DNA from: Larix kaempferi
Taxonomy: Eukaryota; Streptophyta; Pinopsida; Pinales; Pinaceae
Direction: 5' to 3'
NCBI GenBank assembly: GCA_027924585.1
Contig: BSBM01000440.1
Span: 10,534,001-10,598,000, forward strand
DNA length: 64,000 bases
The notes under the pieces: generated by a model
What the model was told of the DNA's origin: nothing
The model's input: the letters and a program-made list of their open reading frames with translations, nothing else
Databases searched by the model: none
Made by a program: the position numbers and the translations under genes
Shown here: positions 10,637 through 23,008 of the stretch, in pieces
How positions within the stretch are numbered: the first letter of the stretch is position 1
Layout of the letters: every line of letters starts with the position of its first letter

Positions 10637-12495
10637 TATGAATATAAATAATTCTTTTCAATTCCATCTGATCATATAAACAACTATTAATTGTATACTT
10701 GAATAATAAAAAAAATATTTAAAACATTGTATAATAAAATAATTAAATGCTAACAATTTTTTTTAACAATGAGTTTAAGCAAGGACACGACTTTGTCACA
10801 TTTTTGCAATCAAGTTTTTTCAAATATTAATTGACACAATATCAAGTATATGAGAAGCTATGACTATTATATGGCATATATTCAAGTAAATCTAATTAAA
10901 TATTTGTATATATACGCAATTGAAAATTAACATTATACGAATTTCAAATAAACATACATTGTCTTCATATAGAAGTTAGATGTTGACAACAAATTTTAAC
11001 AAATTAAAAAATTAGACATCATGTAAAAACACTATTTAACTTAGCTAGGAGTATACCATCTCAAGATTTAACAAGGAGCAAGCAAGGACAACAATTTATG
11101 TCAAACATTTTTGCAATCAATGTTAATTGACACATTGTAAAGTATACGAGAAGGTAGGACTATTATATGATATATTCAAGTAAATCTAAGACAATTAAAT
11201 AAATTTACACAATTGACAGTCAACAATATACAAATTTCAAATAAAAACACTATTTAACTTAGCTAGGAGTATACCATCTCAACATTTAACAAGGAGCAAG
11301 CAAGGACAACAATTTATGTTAACATTTTTGCAATCAATGTTAATTGACACATTGTAAAGTATATGAGAAGGTAGGACTATTATATGATATATTCAAGTAA
11401 ATCTAAGATAATTAAATAAATTTACACAATTGACAATCAACAATATACAAATTTCAAATAAACAGACATTTTCTTCATGTACACAAGTTAAATGTTGATA
11501 AAATATTTTAACAAATTAAAAAAAATCCATCATAAAAGCACCATTTAACTTAGCTAGAAGATCATACCATATCTACAATTAACTTGAGGAGTAAGCAAGG
11601 ACAACGTTATGTCATATTTTTTCATGAGTTCTTTCAACTATTTTTAACACCAATCAATGCATGCATGTGCAAAACAAACTTTACAAACCATTTTGATGTA
11701 TTCATTTTTTACTTGCTAGAAAAATCATTCCAAGAAAAGTGCGCATAACAAATTAGAGACTAGTGGAGTAGGAGAAAAAATTAAAGAATGTATATATTTA
11801 AACCCTTATTTTATTATTTATTTTTTTGAGTCTACAAGCTAACATTAAATAAGAATTCACTTGATGAAATAGTGAGTGGAAGGGGGGTGTCATGCCCCAA
11901 CTAACCCCAAAATGTTTTTTCTATCCCTCAACGCCCCCCTTGCAAAGCTTGTTGGCTCAATTTTTGAAAGATGATGTTGTAGGCAAGAACTCTTTGCTCT
12001 AGGTTTGGTCTTCTAATGCTGCAACAAATTTGTGGCGTAGCAATCAACTCCAACTACACAGGACGTGCACTCTTCTCGAGAGTATGAAAACCTTTTACAA
12101 TCTTTTGGGTGCCTATAGACCTACACACACATCTAACAACAAAGACATCAAATGCATCCCGGAGGAAGACACTTTTTTCCTACCTTGTTCAAGGAAGATT
12201 AAACAATGTTTGGTTGAGCATTCAATACAAATCTAATAATGATATAATAAAATATATCCAATATGTACATGTGTAATGAAGAATATGGATAGAGCTTGAA
12301 AGATTGCTTAAAAACATTGCAATGGAAGGCCGTCCTCAAATATTCGTTCATGGTCATATTTGGACATTCTCGATTTTTTAGTTTTTTTTTTCAATGGAAA
12401 TTGTATTAATTTTATTCAAGATGCACATATTAAATGAATACATTGACAACATATGACATCAGGTTCATAATCTTGAAAGTAAATATAATTTTCAG

Positions 12496-15129
12496 TCATG
12501 TGGGTTTGTTGAAAAAATAACCTTTTAATATGATGGATCCTCTCTCATATGTAAATAGTTTGTCATCATAGTCCTCCAATCAATTCATCTTTCTTTCAGT
12601 GCATTGTATCAAATAATATTTCACCTTTTCTTTGTTGTCTAAGGGTGCAATCACAACAAAAAAATCTCCTATACATTCAATTTGAGGTTAGGGTTTTTAA
12701 ATGCATTAAATAGACTTGACACATAATTTTTATTCTAGATACAATGAGGAAAGGAGGGTACTATTTATATTTGTACATCTACAGTCGATTTAATCAATCA
12801 TCAGAATGGACAAATGCAAACTGAAAACGAAATATAAAATTCATCCTTATGGCAGTGGATCAAATCTCACTCTTTATCGGATAAGTCATCCAAGCCATAT
12901 GAAGGAATCTTCTAGTACATAAGGGGATCCAACAATGAACAATCAACAAATTATTTGTACTCTATATATACATACTTTATATGAAATGAACAATCATTGT
13001 TTTTAGTTTATTACATTTCCTTCTCTGACAAGATCTGAAATTCTATCACCATCATATGATATTGCTATTTCATCTGATTCTAATTCTTCCAATCTTGCAA
13101 GTGACATTTTCCCCTTTAGATTAATCTCTATGTTTCCAATGCTTTACATAGTTGTTCACTATGTTTTCACAAACTTATGTAGATTCAATGTTTTCAATAC
13201 AAATATGACAAAAGCATGATTGCTATCTACTGTCAAATGCAAATACGTTTTGGAAGGGTTTTGTTTGAATAGAGTGTAAATATCTAGTCCCGTATATGGT
13301 TCCAGCCTCGTATGGGATTGATCTATCTATATATTGAATTCCAATAATCCAAAAGAACCCACACGATATGACAAATCACAAAGGAAAATTTTTAATATTA
13401 GTGTATATACTGTAATGTTAGACCTGCAAATAACATTTTTTTACATTGACAATTAATAGAAATAAAAAAATTATGTACATACCTGCGCACTTATTTTGAA
13501 TGTTGATTATAGTCATGGCTTAGATGTAATTGACACCATTGGAAAAATTCTGCATATGAATGAAATCACATGGAAGAATGGTTCATTTTGCATCTTCGAA
13601 GTGCTCTTCTTACACATGCTCTTGCACCATCAGGTTCACCTTTTCCATGTCCTGTTTCAAATAAATTCCAATGATGCCTAATGTTCGATGCTTTATGAAG
13701 TCGACATAACAAAAAAAATGATTGTGAAGATTTAAATTGTCCTGCACATCCATCTGACAATATCCAATGTTCATTGAATTTAACTTTACGTCTTTTTAAT
13801 AATTCATAAAAAATATTTTCAATACAATGTTGTACAAAATGTTGATCGTGTGTATGATCATCATTGATATAAAAATGATATTCTTTAATCACATCTCGAC
13901 TGTCACATGTGCTTTCAATGCCATCAACATTGTTCTGAGAAGGTATATATAGAACATGGACAAATATTGAAACTTGGTCAAAATGATAGTATTCACTTTG
14001 TATCTCCTTTTGTGCAGCAAAATGTGTAGTTTTCTGCAAAATCAATCACAGACAAAATTGTTACACGTGGAAAAAATTCACGAGTTTGTTTGAATTGAAG
14101 GTATTTCCATTGTGCTCTATGCGAATGCTTGTTGTATTTATAAATTTCATTTTCAAATTTTTTCATAAAATTTGTCACACATATTTTATCTTCTCGCAAA
14201 TCAATTTGTCTAGAAAGCGCATCACTAGAGCTTGTAGCATAACTAATGTATTCATATGTTCTCCAATTAATGGTTACATTTGACAGCGACTGATCATTAT
14301 TAATAGGATATTTATTGTGGAATAAAGCTATATTTCCACAATGATAACATTGTTTTCCATTGACACATTTCTTATTGTAAAATAGTTCATCGTGATCTCT
14401 CTTAGATAGAATTTGAAATATGAACTCATGTATTGTGGGAGGAGGTGGTGAATTTGGCCAAAATGTTTTGCCAAATTCAATAAAAGTGTCATAATATAAT
14501 TCAAATTCCACATGATAACGACAATAACATGTGTCACGAATCATAATAGGTCTAACATACCATGGTTTATGTTGCACAAATGTAGTGATTGACATATTAA
14601 TTCCACGATGATCCTCTTTAAATTTATTGAACAATTGTACTTATGTCATTTCCATTATATGTTTTGCATGGATTTTGTATTCATTTTGTAATACTCTTCG
14701 TTGTATCACATCCCTTGAATTTGGTGAAACTCAAGAATGTTCCAACCAATATTTATGTACAATATATTTAACACCTTTCCTCATTCTATCTCTGTAAGGA
14801 TGTCTACAAATAATTTCCCAACAAGCAAGTTCATCATTTTCATATATTTGCAATCTGAATTTGTTATGTTTGTATAATTTCTTTCTTGAGGTTCCTATTG
14901 TTTTTTCCAACTATGTTGTCAAATTTTTTTGTTTAGTACTAGCTGAAATAATTGCCATTTGAATTGCTCTACATGCAGCTTTGGTATGTTTCTTCTTGGA
15001 TTTTCCAATTTTTTTTATTGCATCACTTATATTTTTATCACATTATGTTTCAATTTCGACTCTTTTGTCACCTTGTGAATACCCGATAATAATGTAGCAC
15101 CTCTTAACTTCTTGGACACTAATAAACAT
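12496..15129 (-). pseudogene. Transposase-like gene, copy 2 (broken)
   Basis: Collinear with copy 1, from the Met codon at 15127-15129 to the TGA at 12496-12498. Longest open pieces are 13993-14634 (213 codons, N-terminal half through VIDFAENYTF) and 13566-14045 (159 codons, SDGCAGQFKS and ETGHGKGEPDG). They overlap in different frames because of the extra T in ACATTTTG. A private TAA in EMTQVQLF (about 14641-14643) shortens the first piece. The shared TGA after the Arg/Cys-rich end (RRALRRCKMNHSS) is present. The intron with GTATGT donor and TTTGCAG acceptor is conserved. Confidence 0.6.
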
Positions 15130-15671
15130 CTCAAAATTTGTGCTTGTACTGCTATTGAATGTATGTATTATTAAATGTATGTACAAGTTACGATTTTATT
15201 TCAAAAGGATAGTCAATCTTATATCTAGTTTAATAACATAGTTCAATTTTGTCAAGATTGAGTCTCATTAAATGATCCACAACTTCTATTAAATGGTTCT
15301 TGAGTGTTACATAGACAATTTCATCTAGTCTAGTTAGTTTTTGTCACATAATGGTTTTAGGATATTGGTTTAAATATCTAGAGTATCTAATGTTCAAAGC
15401 AATCCATGTATTTAGTACACATGTTTTAATGTTTAAAATACACATGTTACATATACATGTTTTGTAAAATATGATCTCATCATAACTATGCTGAAATGGA
15501 AAAGATCAAGTTTGTAAATTCATAATGAAGTTTGTTTGGAAGTGTGTTGTAGATTGTATGTAATAAACTTGAATCTTATATAACTGATTCAAACTTTCAA
15601 TTTTTAACTAATGCACAGTGCATGTTTAATGTTCAAGTAACACTTTAGTAGTTGGTGAACTATAGATGTGG

Positions 15672-15908
15672 ATGAAATCATTGCAAATGGGGATATAATA
15701 ATTTTTTGTTTTTAATCGTAAGCAAGGATTTCAAGATTGTGAAGCTTATGCTAAATTAGAGCAATGATTTTAGAAAACAATTTGATGAATTTTGATCGTT
15801 TGTTGTAAATAATGATTGCTCTAATTTAGCATAAGATTCACAATCCTGGAATCCTTGTTTGTGATTAAAAATCAAATGATCATTATCTCCATTTGCCATG
15901 AGTTCAAT
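15672..15908. repeat. 237-bp imperfect palindrome, unit 3
   Basis: Same structure, with a few substitutions in each arm. Confidence 0.75.
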
Positions 15909-17768
15909 TATGAGTATAAATAATTTTTTTCAATTCCATCTGATCATATAAACAACTATTAATTGTACACCTGATTAATAAAAAAAATATTTAAAACATT
16001 GGATAATAAAATAATTAAATGCTAACAATTTTTTTTAACAATGAGTTTAAGCTAGGACACGACTTTGTCACATTTTTGCAATCAAGTTTTTTCAAATATT
16101 AATTGACACAATATCAAGTATATGAGAAGCTATGACTATTATATGGCATATATTCAAGTAAATCTAATTAAATATTTGTATATATACACAATTGAAAATT
16201 AACATTATACGAATTTCAAATAAACATACATTGTCTTCATATAGAAGTTAGATGTTGACAACAAATTTTAACAAATTAAAAAATTGGACATCATGTAAAA
16301 ACACTATTTAACATAGCTAGGATTATACCATCTCAACATTTAACAAGGAGCAAGCAAGGACAACAATTTATGTTAAACATTTTTGCAATCAATGTTAATT
16401 GACACATTGTAAAGTATACGAGAAGGTAGGACTATTATATGATATATTCAAGTAAATCTAAGATAAGTAAATAAATTTACACAATTGACAGTCAACAATA
16501 TACAAATTTAAAATAAAAACACTATTTAACTTAGCTAGGAGTATACCATCTCAACATTTAACAAGGAGCAAGCAAGGACAACACTTTATGTTAAACATTT
16601 TTGCAATCAATGTTACTTGACACATTGTAAAGTATATAAGAAGGTAGGACTATTATTTGATATATTCAAGTAAATCTAAGATAATTAAATAAATTTACAC
16701 AATTGACAATCAACAATATACAAATTTCAAATAAACAGACATTTTCTTCATGTACACAAGTTAAATGTTGATAAAATATTTTAACAAATTAAAAAAAATC
16801 CATCATAAAAGCAGCATTTAACTTAGCTAGAAGATCATACCATATCTACAATTAACTTGAGGAGTAAGCAAGGACAACGTTATGTCATATTTTTTCATGA
16901 GTTCTTTCAACTATTTTTAACACCAATCAATGCATGCATGTGCAAAACAAACTTTACAAACCATTTTGATGTATTCATTTTTTACTTGCTAGAAAAATCA
17001 TTCCAAGAAAAGTGCGCATAACAAATTAGAGACTAATGGAGTAGGAGAAAAAATTAAAGAATGTATATATTTGAACCCTTATTTTATTATTTATTTTTTT
17101 GAGTCTACAAGCCAACATTAAAAAAGAATTCACTTGATGAAATAGTGAGTGGAAGGGGGGTGTCATGCCCCAACTAACCCCAAAATGTTTTTTTTTATCC
17201 CTCAACGCCCCCCTTACAAAGCTTGTTGGCTTAATTTTTGAAAGATGATGTTGTAGGCAAGAACTCTTTGCTCTAGGTTTGGTCTTGTAATGCTGCAACA
17301 AATTTATGGCGTAACAATTAGCTCCAACTACACAGGACATGCACTCTTCTCGAGAGTATGAAAACCTTTTACAATCTTTTGGGTACCTATAGACCTACAC
17401 ACACATCTAACAACAAAGACATCAAATGCATCCCGGAGGAAGACACTTTTTTCCTACCTTGTTCAAGGAAGATTAAACAATGTTTGGTTGAGCATTCAAT
17501 ACAAATATAATAATGATATAATAAAATATATCCAATATGTACATGTGTAATGTAGAATATGGATAGAGTTTGAAAGATTGCTTAAAAACATTGCAATGGA
17601 AGGCCGTCCTCAAATATTCGTTCATGGTCATATTTGGACATTCTCCATTTTTTAGTTTTTTTTTCGATGGAAATTGTATTAATTTTATTCAAGATGCACA
17701 TACTAAATGAATACATTGACAACATATGACATCAGGTTCATAATCTTGAAAGTAAATATAATTTTCAG

Positions 17769-20402
17769 TCATGTGGGTTTGTTGAAAAAATAACCTTTTA
17801 ATATGATGGATCCTCTCTCATATGTAAATACTTTGTCATCATAGTCCTCCAATAAATTCATCTTTCTTTCAGTGCATCGTATCAAATAATATTTCACCTT
17901 TTCTTTGTTGTCTAAGGGTGCAATCACAACAAAAAAATCTCCTATACATTCAATTTGAGGTTAGGGTTTTTAAATGCATTAAATAGACTTGACACATAAT
18001 TTTTATCCTAGATACAATGAGGAAATAAGGGTACTATTTATATTTGTACATATACAGTCGATGTAATCAATAATCAGAATGGACAAATGCAAACTGAAAA
18101 TGAAATATAAAATTCATCCTTATGGCGGTGGATCAAATCTCACTCTTTATCGGATAAGTCATCCGAGCCATATGAAGGAATCTTCTAGTACATAAGGGGA
18201 TCCAACAATGAACAATCAACAAATTATTTGTACTCTCTATATACATACTTTATATGAAATGAACAATCATTGTTTTTAGTTTATTACATTTCCTTCTCTG
18301 ACAAGATCCGAAATTCTATCACCATCATATGATATTGCTATTTCATCTGATTCTAATTCTTCCAAGCTTGCAAGTGACATTTTCCCCTTTAGATTAATCT
18401 CTATGTTTCCAATGCTTTACATAGTTGTTCACTATGTTTTCACAAACTTATGTAGATTCAATGTTTTCAATACAAATATGACAAAAGCATGATTGCTTTC
18501 TACTGTCAAATGCAAATACGTTTTGGAAGGGTTTTGTTTGAATAGAGTGTAAATATCTAGTCCCGTATATGGTGCCAGCCTCGTATGGGATTGATATATC
18601 TATATATTCCATTCCAATAAGCCAAAAGAACCCACACGATATGACAAATCACAAAGTAAAAATTTTAATATTAGTGTATATACTGTAATGTTAGACCTGC
18701 AAATAACATTTTTTTAAATTGACAATTAATAGAAATAAAAAAATTATGTACATACCTACGCACTTATTTTGAATATTGATTATAGTCATGGCTTAGACGT
18801 AATTGACACCATTGGAAAAATTCTACATATGAATGAAATCACGTGGAAGAATGGTTCATTTTGCATCTTCGAAGTGCTCTTCTTACACATGCTCCTACAC
18901 CATCAGGTTCACCTTTTCCATGTCCTGTTTCAAAAAAATTCCAACGATGCCTAATGTTCGATGCTTTATGAAGTCGACATAACAAAAAAAATGATTGTGA
19001 AGATTTAAATTGTCCTGCACATCCATCTGACGATATCCAATGTTCATTGAATTTAACTTTATGTCTTTTTAATAATCCATAAAAAATATTTTCAATACAA
19101 TGTTGTACAAAATGTTTATCGTGTGTACGATCATCATTGATATAAAAGTGATATTCTTTAATCACATCTCGATTGTCACATGTGCTTTCAATGCCATCAG
19201 CATTGTTCTGAGAAGGTATATATAGAACATGGACAAATATCAAAAATTGGTCAAAATGATAGTATTCACTTTGTATCTCCTTTTGTGCAGCAAAATGTGT
19301 AGTTTTCTGCAAAATCAATCACAGACAAAATTGTTACACGTGGAAAAAATTCACGAGTTTGTTTGAATTGAAGGTATTTCCATTGTGCTCTATGCGAATG
19401 CTTGTTGTATTTATAAATTTCATTTTCAAATTTTTTCATAAAATTTGTCACACATATTTTATCTTCTCGCAAATCAATTTGTCTAGAAAGCGCATCACTA
19501 GAGCTTGTAGCATAACTAATGTATTCATATGTTCTCCAATTAATGGTTACATTTGACAGCGACTGATCATTATTAATAGGATATTTATTGTGGAATAAAG
19601 CTATATTTCCACAATGATAACATTGTTTTCCATTGACACATTTCTTATTGTAAAATAGTTCATCGTGATCTCTCTTAGATAGAATTTGAGATATGAATTC
19701 ATGTATTGTGGGAGGAGGTGGTGAATTTGGCCAAAATGTTTTACCAAATTCAATAAAAGTGTCATAATATAATTCAAATTCCACATGATAACGACAAGAA
19801 CATGTGTCACGAATCATAATAGGTCTAACATACCATGGTTTATGTAGCACAAATGTAGTGATTGACATACTAATTCCACAATGATCCTCTTTAAATTTAT
19901 TGAACAATTGCACTTGTGTCATTTCCATTATATGTTTTGCATGGATTTTGTATTCATTTTGTGATACTCTTCGTTGTATCACATCCCTTGAATTTGGTGA
20001 AACTCAAGCATGTTCCAACCAATATTTATGTACAATATATTTAACACCTTTCCTCATTCTATCTCTGTAAGGATGTCTACAAATAATTTCCCAACAAGCA
20101 AGCTCATCATTTTCATATATTTGCAATCTGAATTTGTTATGTTTGTATAATGTCTTTCTTGAGGTTCCTATTGTTTTTTCCACCTATGTTGTCAAATGTT
20201 TTTGTTTAGTACTAGCTGAAATAATTGCCGTTTGAATTGCTCTACATGCAGCTTTGGTATGTTTCTTCTTGGATTTTCCAATTTTTTTTATTACATCACT
20301 TATATTTTTATCACATTATGTTTCAATTTCAACTCTTTTGTCACCTTGTGAATACCCGATAATAATGTAGCACCTCTTAACTTCTTGGACACTAATAAAC
20401 AG
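17769..20402 (-). pseudogene. Transposase-like gene, copy 3 (best preserved, still broken)
   Basis: The putative start ATG is changed to CTG (20400-20402). The frame 19266-19982 is open for 238 codons and covers the zinc-like CVNGKQCYHCGN segment, two HTH-flanking helices and ILSVIDFAENYTF. The frame 18839-19318 is open for 159 codons and covers YYHFDQ, SDGCAGQFKS and ETGHGKGEPDG. The two join if one T of ACATTTTG (about 19292-19295) is regarded as an insertion. Shared upstream stops are at 20316-20318 (TAA), 20184-20186 (TAG) and 20004-20006 (TGA). A related arrangement of motifs (D-x-x-E-N-Y, S-D-G, H-G-K-G-x-x-D-G) is known to me from unnamed animal transposase-like proteins; identity needs a profile search. 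Confidence 0.62.
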
Positions 20403-20429
20403 ATCAAAAATTGTGCTTGTACTGCTATT

Positions 20430-22853
20430 GAATATATGTATTATTAAATGTATGTACAAGTTACGATTTTATTTCAAAAGGATAGTCAATCTTATATCTA
20501 GTTTAATAACATAGTTCAATTTTGTCAAGATTGAGTCTCATTAAATGATCCACAACTTCTATTAAATGGTTCTTGAGTGTTACATAGACAATTTCATCTA
20601 GTCTAGTTAGTTTTTGTCACATAATGGTTTTAGGATATTGGTTTAAATATCTAGAGTATCTAATGTTCAAAGCAATCCATGTATTTAGTACACATGTTTT
20701 AATGTTTAAAATACACATGTTACATATACATGTTTTGTAAAATATGATCTCATCATAACTATGCTGAAATGGAAAAGATCAAGTTCGTAAATTCATAATG
20801 AAGTTTGTTTGGAAGTGTGTTGTAGATTGTATGTAATAAACTTGAATCTTATATAACTGATTCAAACTTTCAATTTTTAACTAATGCACAGTGCATGTTT
20901 AATGTTCAAATAACACTTTAGTAATTGGTGAACTATAGATGTGGCTGAAATCATGACAAATGGGGATATACTAATTTTTTGTTTTTAATCATAAGCAAGG
21001 ATTTCAAGATTGTGAAGCTTATGCTAAATTAGAGCAATGATTTTAGAAAACAATTTGATGAATTTTGATCGTTTGTTGTAAATAACGATTGCTCTAATTT
21101 AGCATAAGATTCACAATCCTGGAATCCTTGTTTGTGATTAAAAATCAAATGATCATTATCTCCATTTGCCATGAGTTCAATTATGAGTATAAATAATTTT
21201 TTTCAATTCCATCTGATCATATAAACAACTATTAATTGTACACTTGAATAATAAAAAAAATATTTAAAACATTGTATAATAAAATAATTAAATGCTAACA
21301 ATTTTTTTTAACAATGAGTTTAAGCAAGGACACAACTTTGTCACATTTTTGCAATCAAGTTTTTTCAAATATTAATTGACACAATATCAAGTATATGAGA
21401 AGCTATGACTATTATATGGCATATATTCAAGTAAATCTAATTAAATATTTGTATATATACACAATTGAAAATTAACATTATACGAATTTCAAATAAACAT
21501 ACATTGTCTTCATATAGAAGTTAGATGTTGACAACAAATTTTAACAAATTAAAAAATTGGACATCATGTAAAAACACTATTTAACTTAGCTAGGAGTATA
21601 CCATCTCAACATTTAACAAGGAGCAAGCAAGGACAACAATTTATGTTAAACATTTTTGCAATCAATGTTAATTGACACATTGTAAAGTATACGAGAAGGT
21701 AGGACTATTATATGATATATTCAAGTAAATCTAAGATAATTAAATAAATTTACACAATTGACAGTCAACAATATACAAATTTAAAATAAAAACACCATTT
21801 AACTTAGCTAGGAGTATACCATCTCAACATTTAACAAGGAGCAAGCAGGGACAACACTTTTTTTAAACATTTTTGCAATCAATGTTAATTGACATATTGT
21901 AAAGTATATGAGAAGGTAGGACTATTATATGATATATTCAAGTAAATCTAAGATAATTAAATAAATTTACACAATTGACAATCAACAATATACAAATTTC
22001 AAATAAACAGACATTTTCTTCATGTACAGAGATTAAATGTTGATAAAATATTTTAACAAATTAAAAAAATCCATCATAAAAGCACCATTTAACTTAGCTA
22101 GAAGATCATACCATATCTACAATTAACTTGAGGAGTAAGCAAGGACAACGTTATTTCATATTTTTTCATGAGTTCTTTCAACTATTTTTAACACCAATCA
22201 ATGCATGCATGTGCAAAACAAACTTTACAAACCATTTTGATGTATTCATTTTTTACTTGCTAGAAAAATCATTCCAAGAAAAGTGCGCATAACAAATTAG
22301 AGACTAATGGAGTAGGAGAAAAAATTAAAGATTGTATATATTTGAACCCTTATTTTATTATTTATTTTTTCGAGTCTACAAGCCAACATTAAATAAGAAT
22401 TTACTTGATGAAATAGTGAGTGGAAGGGGGGTGTCATGCCCCAACTAACCCAAAAATGTTTTTTTTATCCCTCAACGCCCTCCTTTTAAAGCTTGTTGGC
22501 TCAATTTTTGAAAGATGATGTTGTAGGCAAGAACTCTTTGCTCTAGGTTTGGTCTTGTAATGCTGCAACAAATTTGTGGCGTAACAATCAGCTCCAACTA
22601 CACAGGACATGCACTCTTCTTGAGAGTATGAAAACCTTTTACAATCTTTTGGGTACCTATAGACCTACACACACATCTAACAACAAAGACATCAAATGCA
22701 TCCCGGAGGAAGACACTTTTTTCCTACCTTGTTCAAGGAAGATTAAACAATGTTTGGTTGAGCATTCAATACAAATCTAATAATGATATAATAAAATATA
22801 TCCAATACGTACATGTGTAATGCAGAATATGGATAGAGTTTGAAAGATTGCTT
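20430..22853 (-). mobile_element. Array unit 4, truncated
   Basis: Only the left 2.4 kb of the unit is present: palindrome, subrepeats and GC-rich motif pair. The transposase-bearing half is missing. The break falls at GATTGCTT, where other units continue AAAAACATTGC. Confidence 0.8.
20945..21181. repeat. 237-bp imperfect palindrome, unit 4
   Basis: Same structure, retained although this unit is truncated further right. Confidence 0.75.
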
Positions 22854-23008
22854 GATTGGTGATTTTTTTATTTCCCATGATAGTTTAATTTGTAGAGGTT
22901 AAATTAAAGAATCAACACTTTATAGTAAAAAAATAAAAAAAATAAGATTAAAAAACAACTAATTTTTTTTTTGAGACTTTCAACCACTTATAAAATACAT
23001 GAAGAGTA
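22854..23008. other. Short AT-rich spacer between array and gypsy element 1
   Basis: Unique in this window, with A/T homopolymers and no feature. The five bases before 23009 (GAGTA) would be the 5' target-site copy of the gypsy element, but its 3' partner is lost. Confidence 0.5.

Larger units (their letters stand above)
9885..15156 (-). mobile_element. Array unit 2 (DNA-transposon-like)
   Basis: Second full unit, 5272 bp, collinear with unit 1. It gains a short direct duplication (CAATGAACAATCAACAAATT, about 12932-12951) also present in unit 3 but not in unit 1, so units 2 and 3 are closer to each other at that site. Confidence 0.75.
15157..20429 (-). mobile_element. Array unit 3 (DNA-transposon-like)
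   Basis: Third full unit, 5273 bp. It carries the least damaged stretch of the transposase-like frame (238 uninterrupted codons, 19266-19982). Confidence 0.75.
4626..22853. repeat. Head-to-tail array of a 5.27-kb unit (about 3.46 copies)
   Basis: Units begin at 4626, 9885, 15157 and 20430 at the shared sequence GAATGTATGTATTATT (GAATATATGTATTATT in the last), giving lengths of 5259, 5272 and 5273 bp. The fourth copy stops at about 22853, inside GATTGCTT, and is followed by unrelated sequence. Copies are collinear and differ by only a few changes per hundred bases by eye. Each full unit holds a minus-strand transposase-like gene, a 237-bp palindrome and internal subrepeats. No LTR, PBS or polypurine tract is present, so this is not an LTR element. 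Unequal crossing-over, or rolling-circle amplification of a DNA transposon, could produce it. Confidence 0.9.

Noticed and set aside
4626-22853. Array as a pair of LTRs or an LTR retrotransposon
   Set aside because: No PBS, polypurine tract, gag or pol; repeats are strictly head to tail with no unique internal region.
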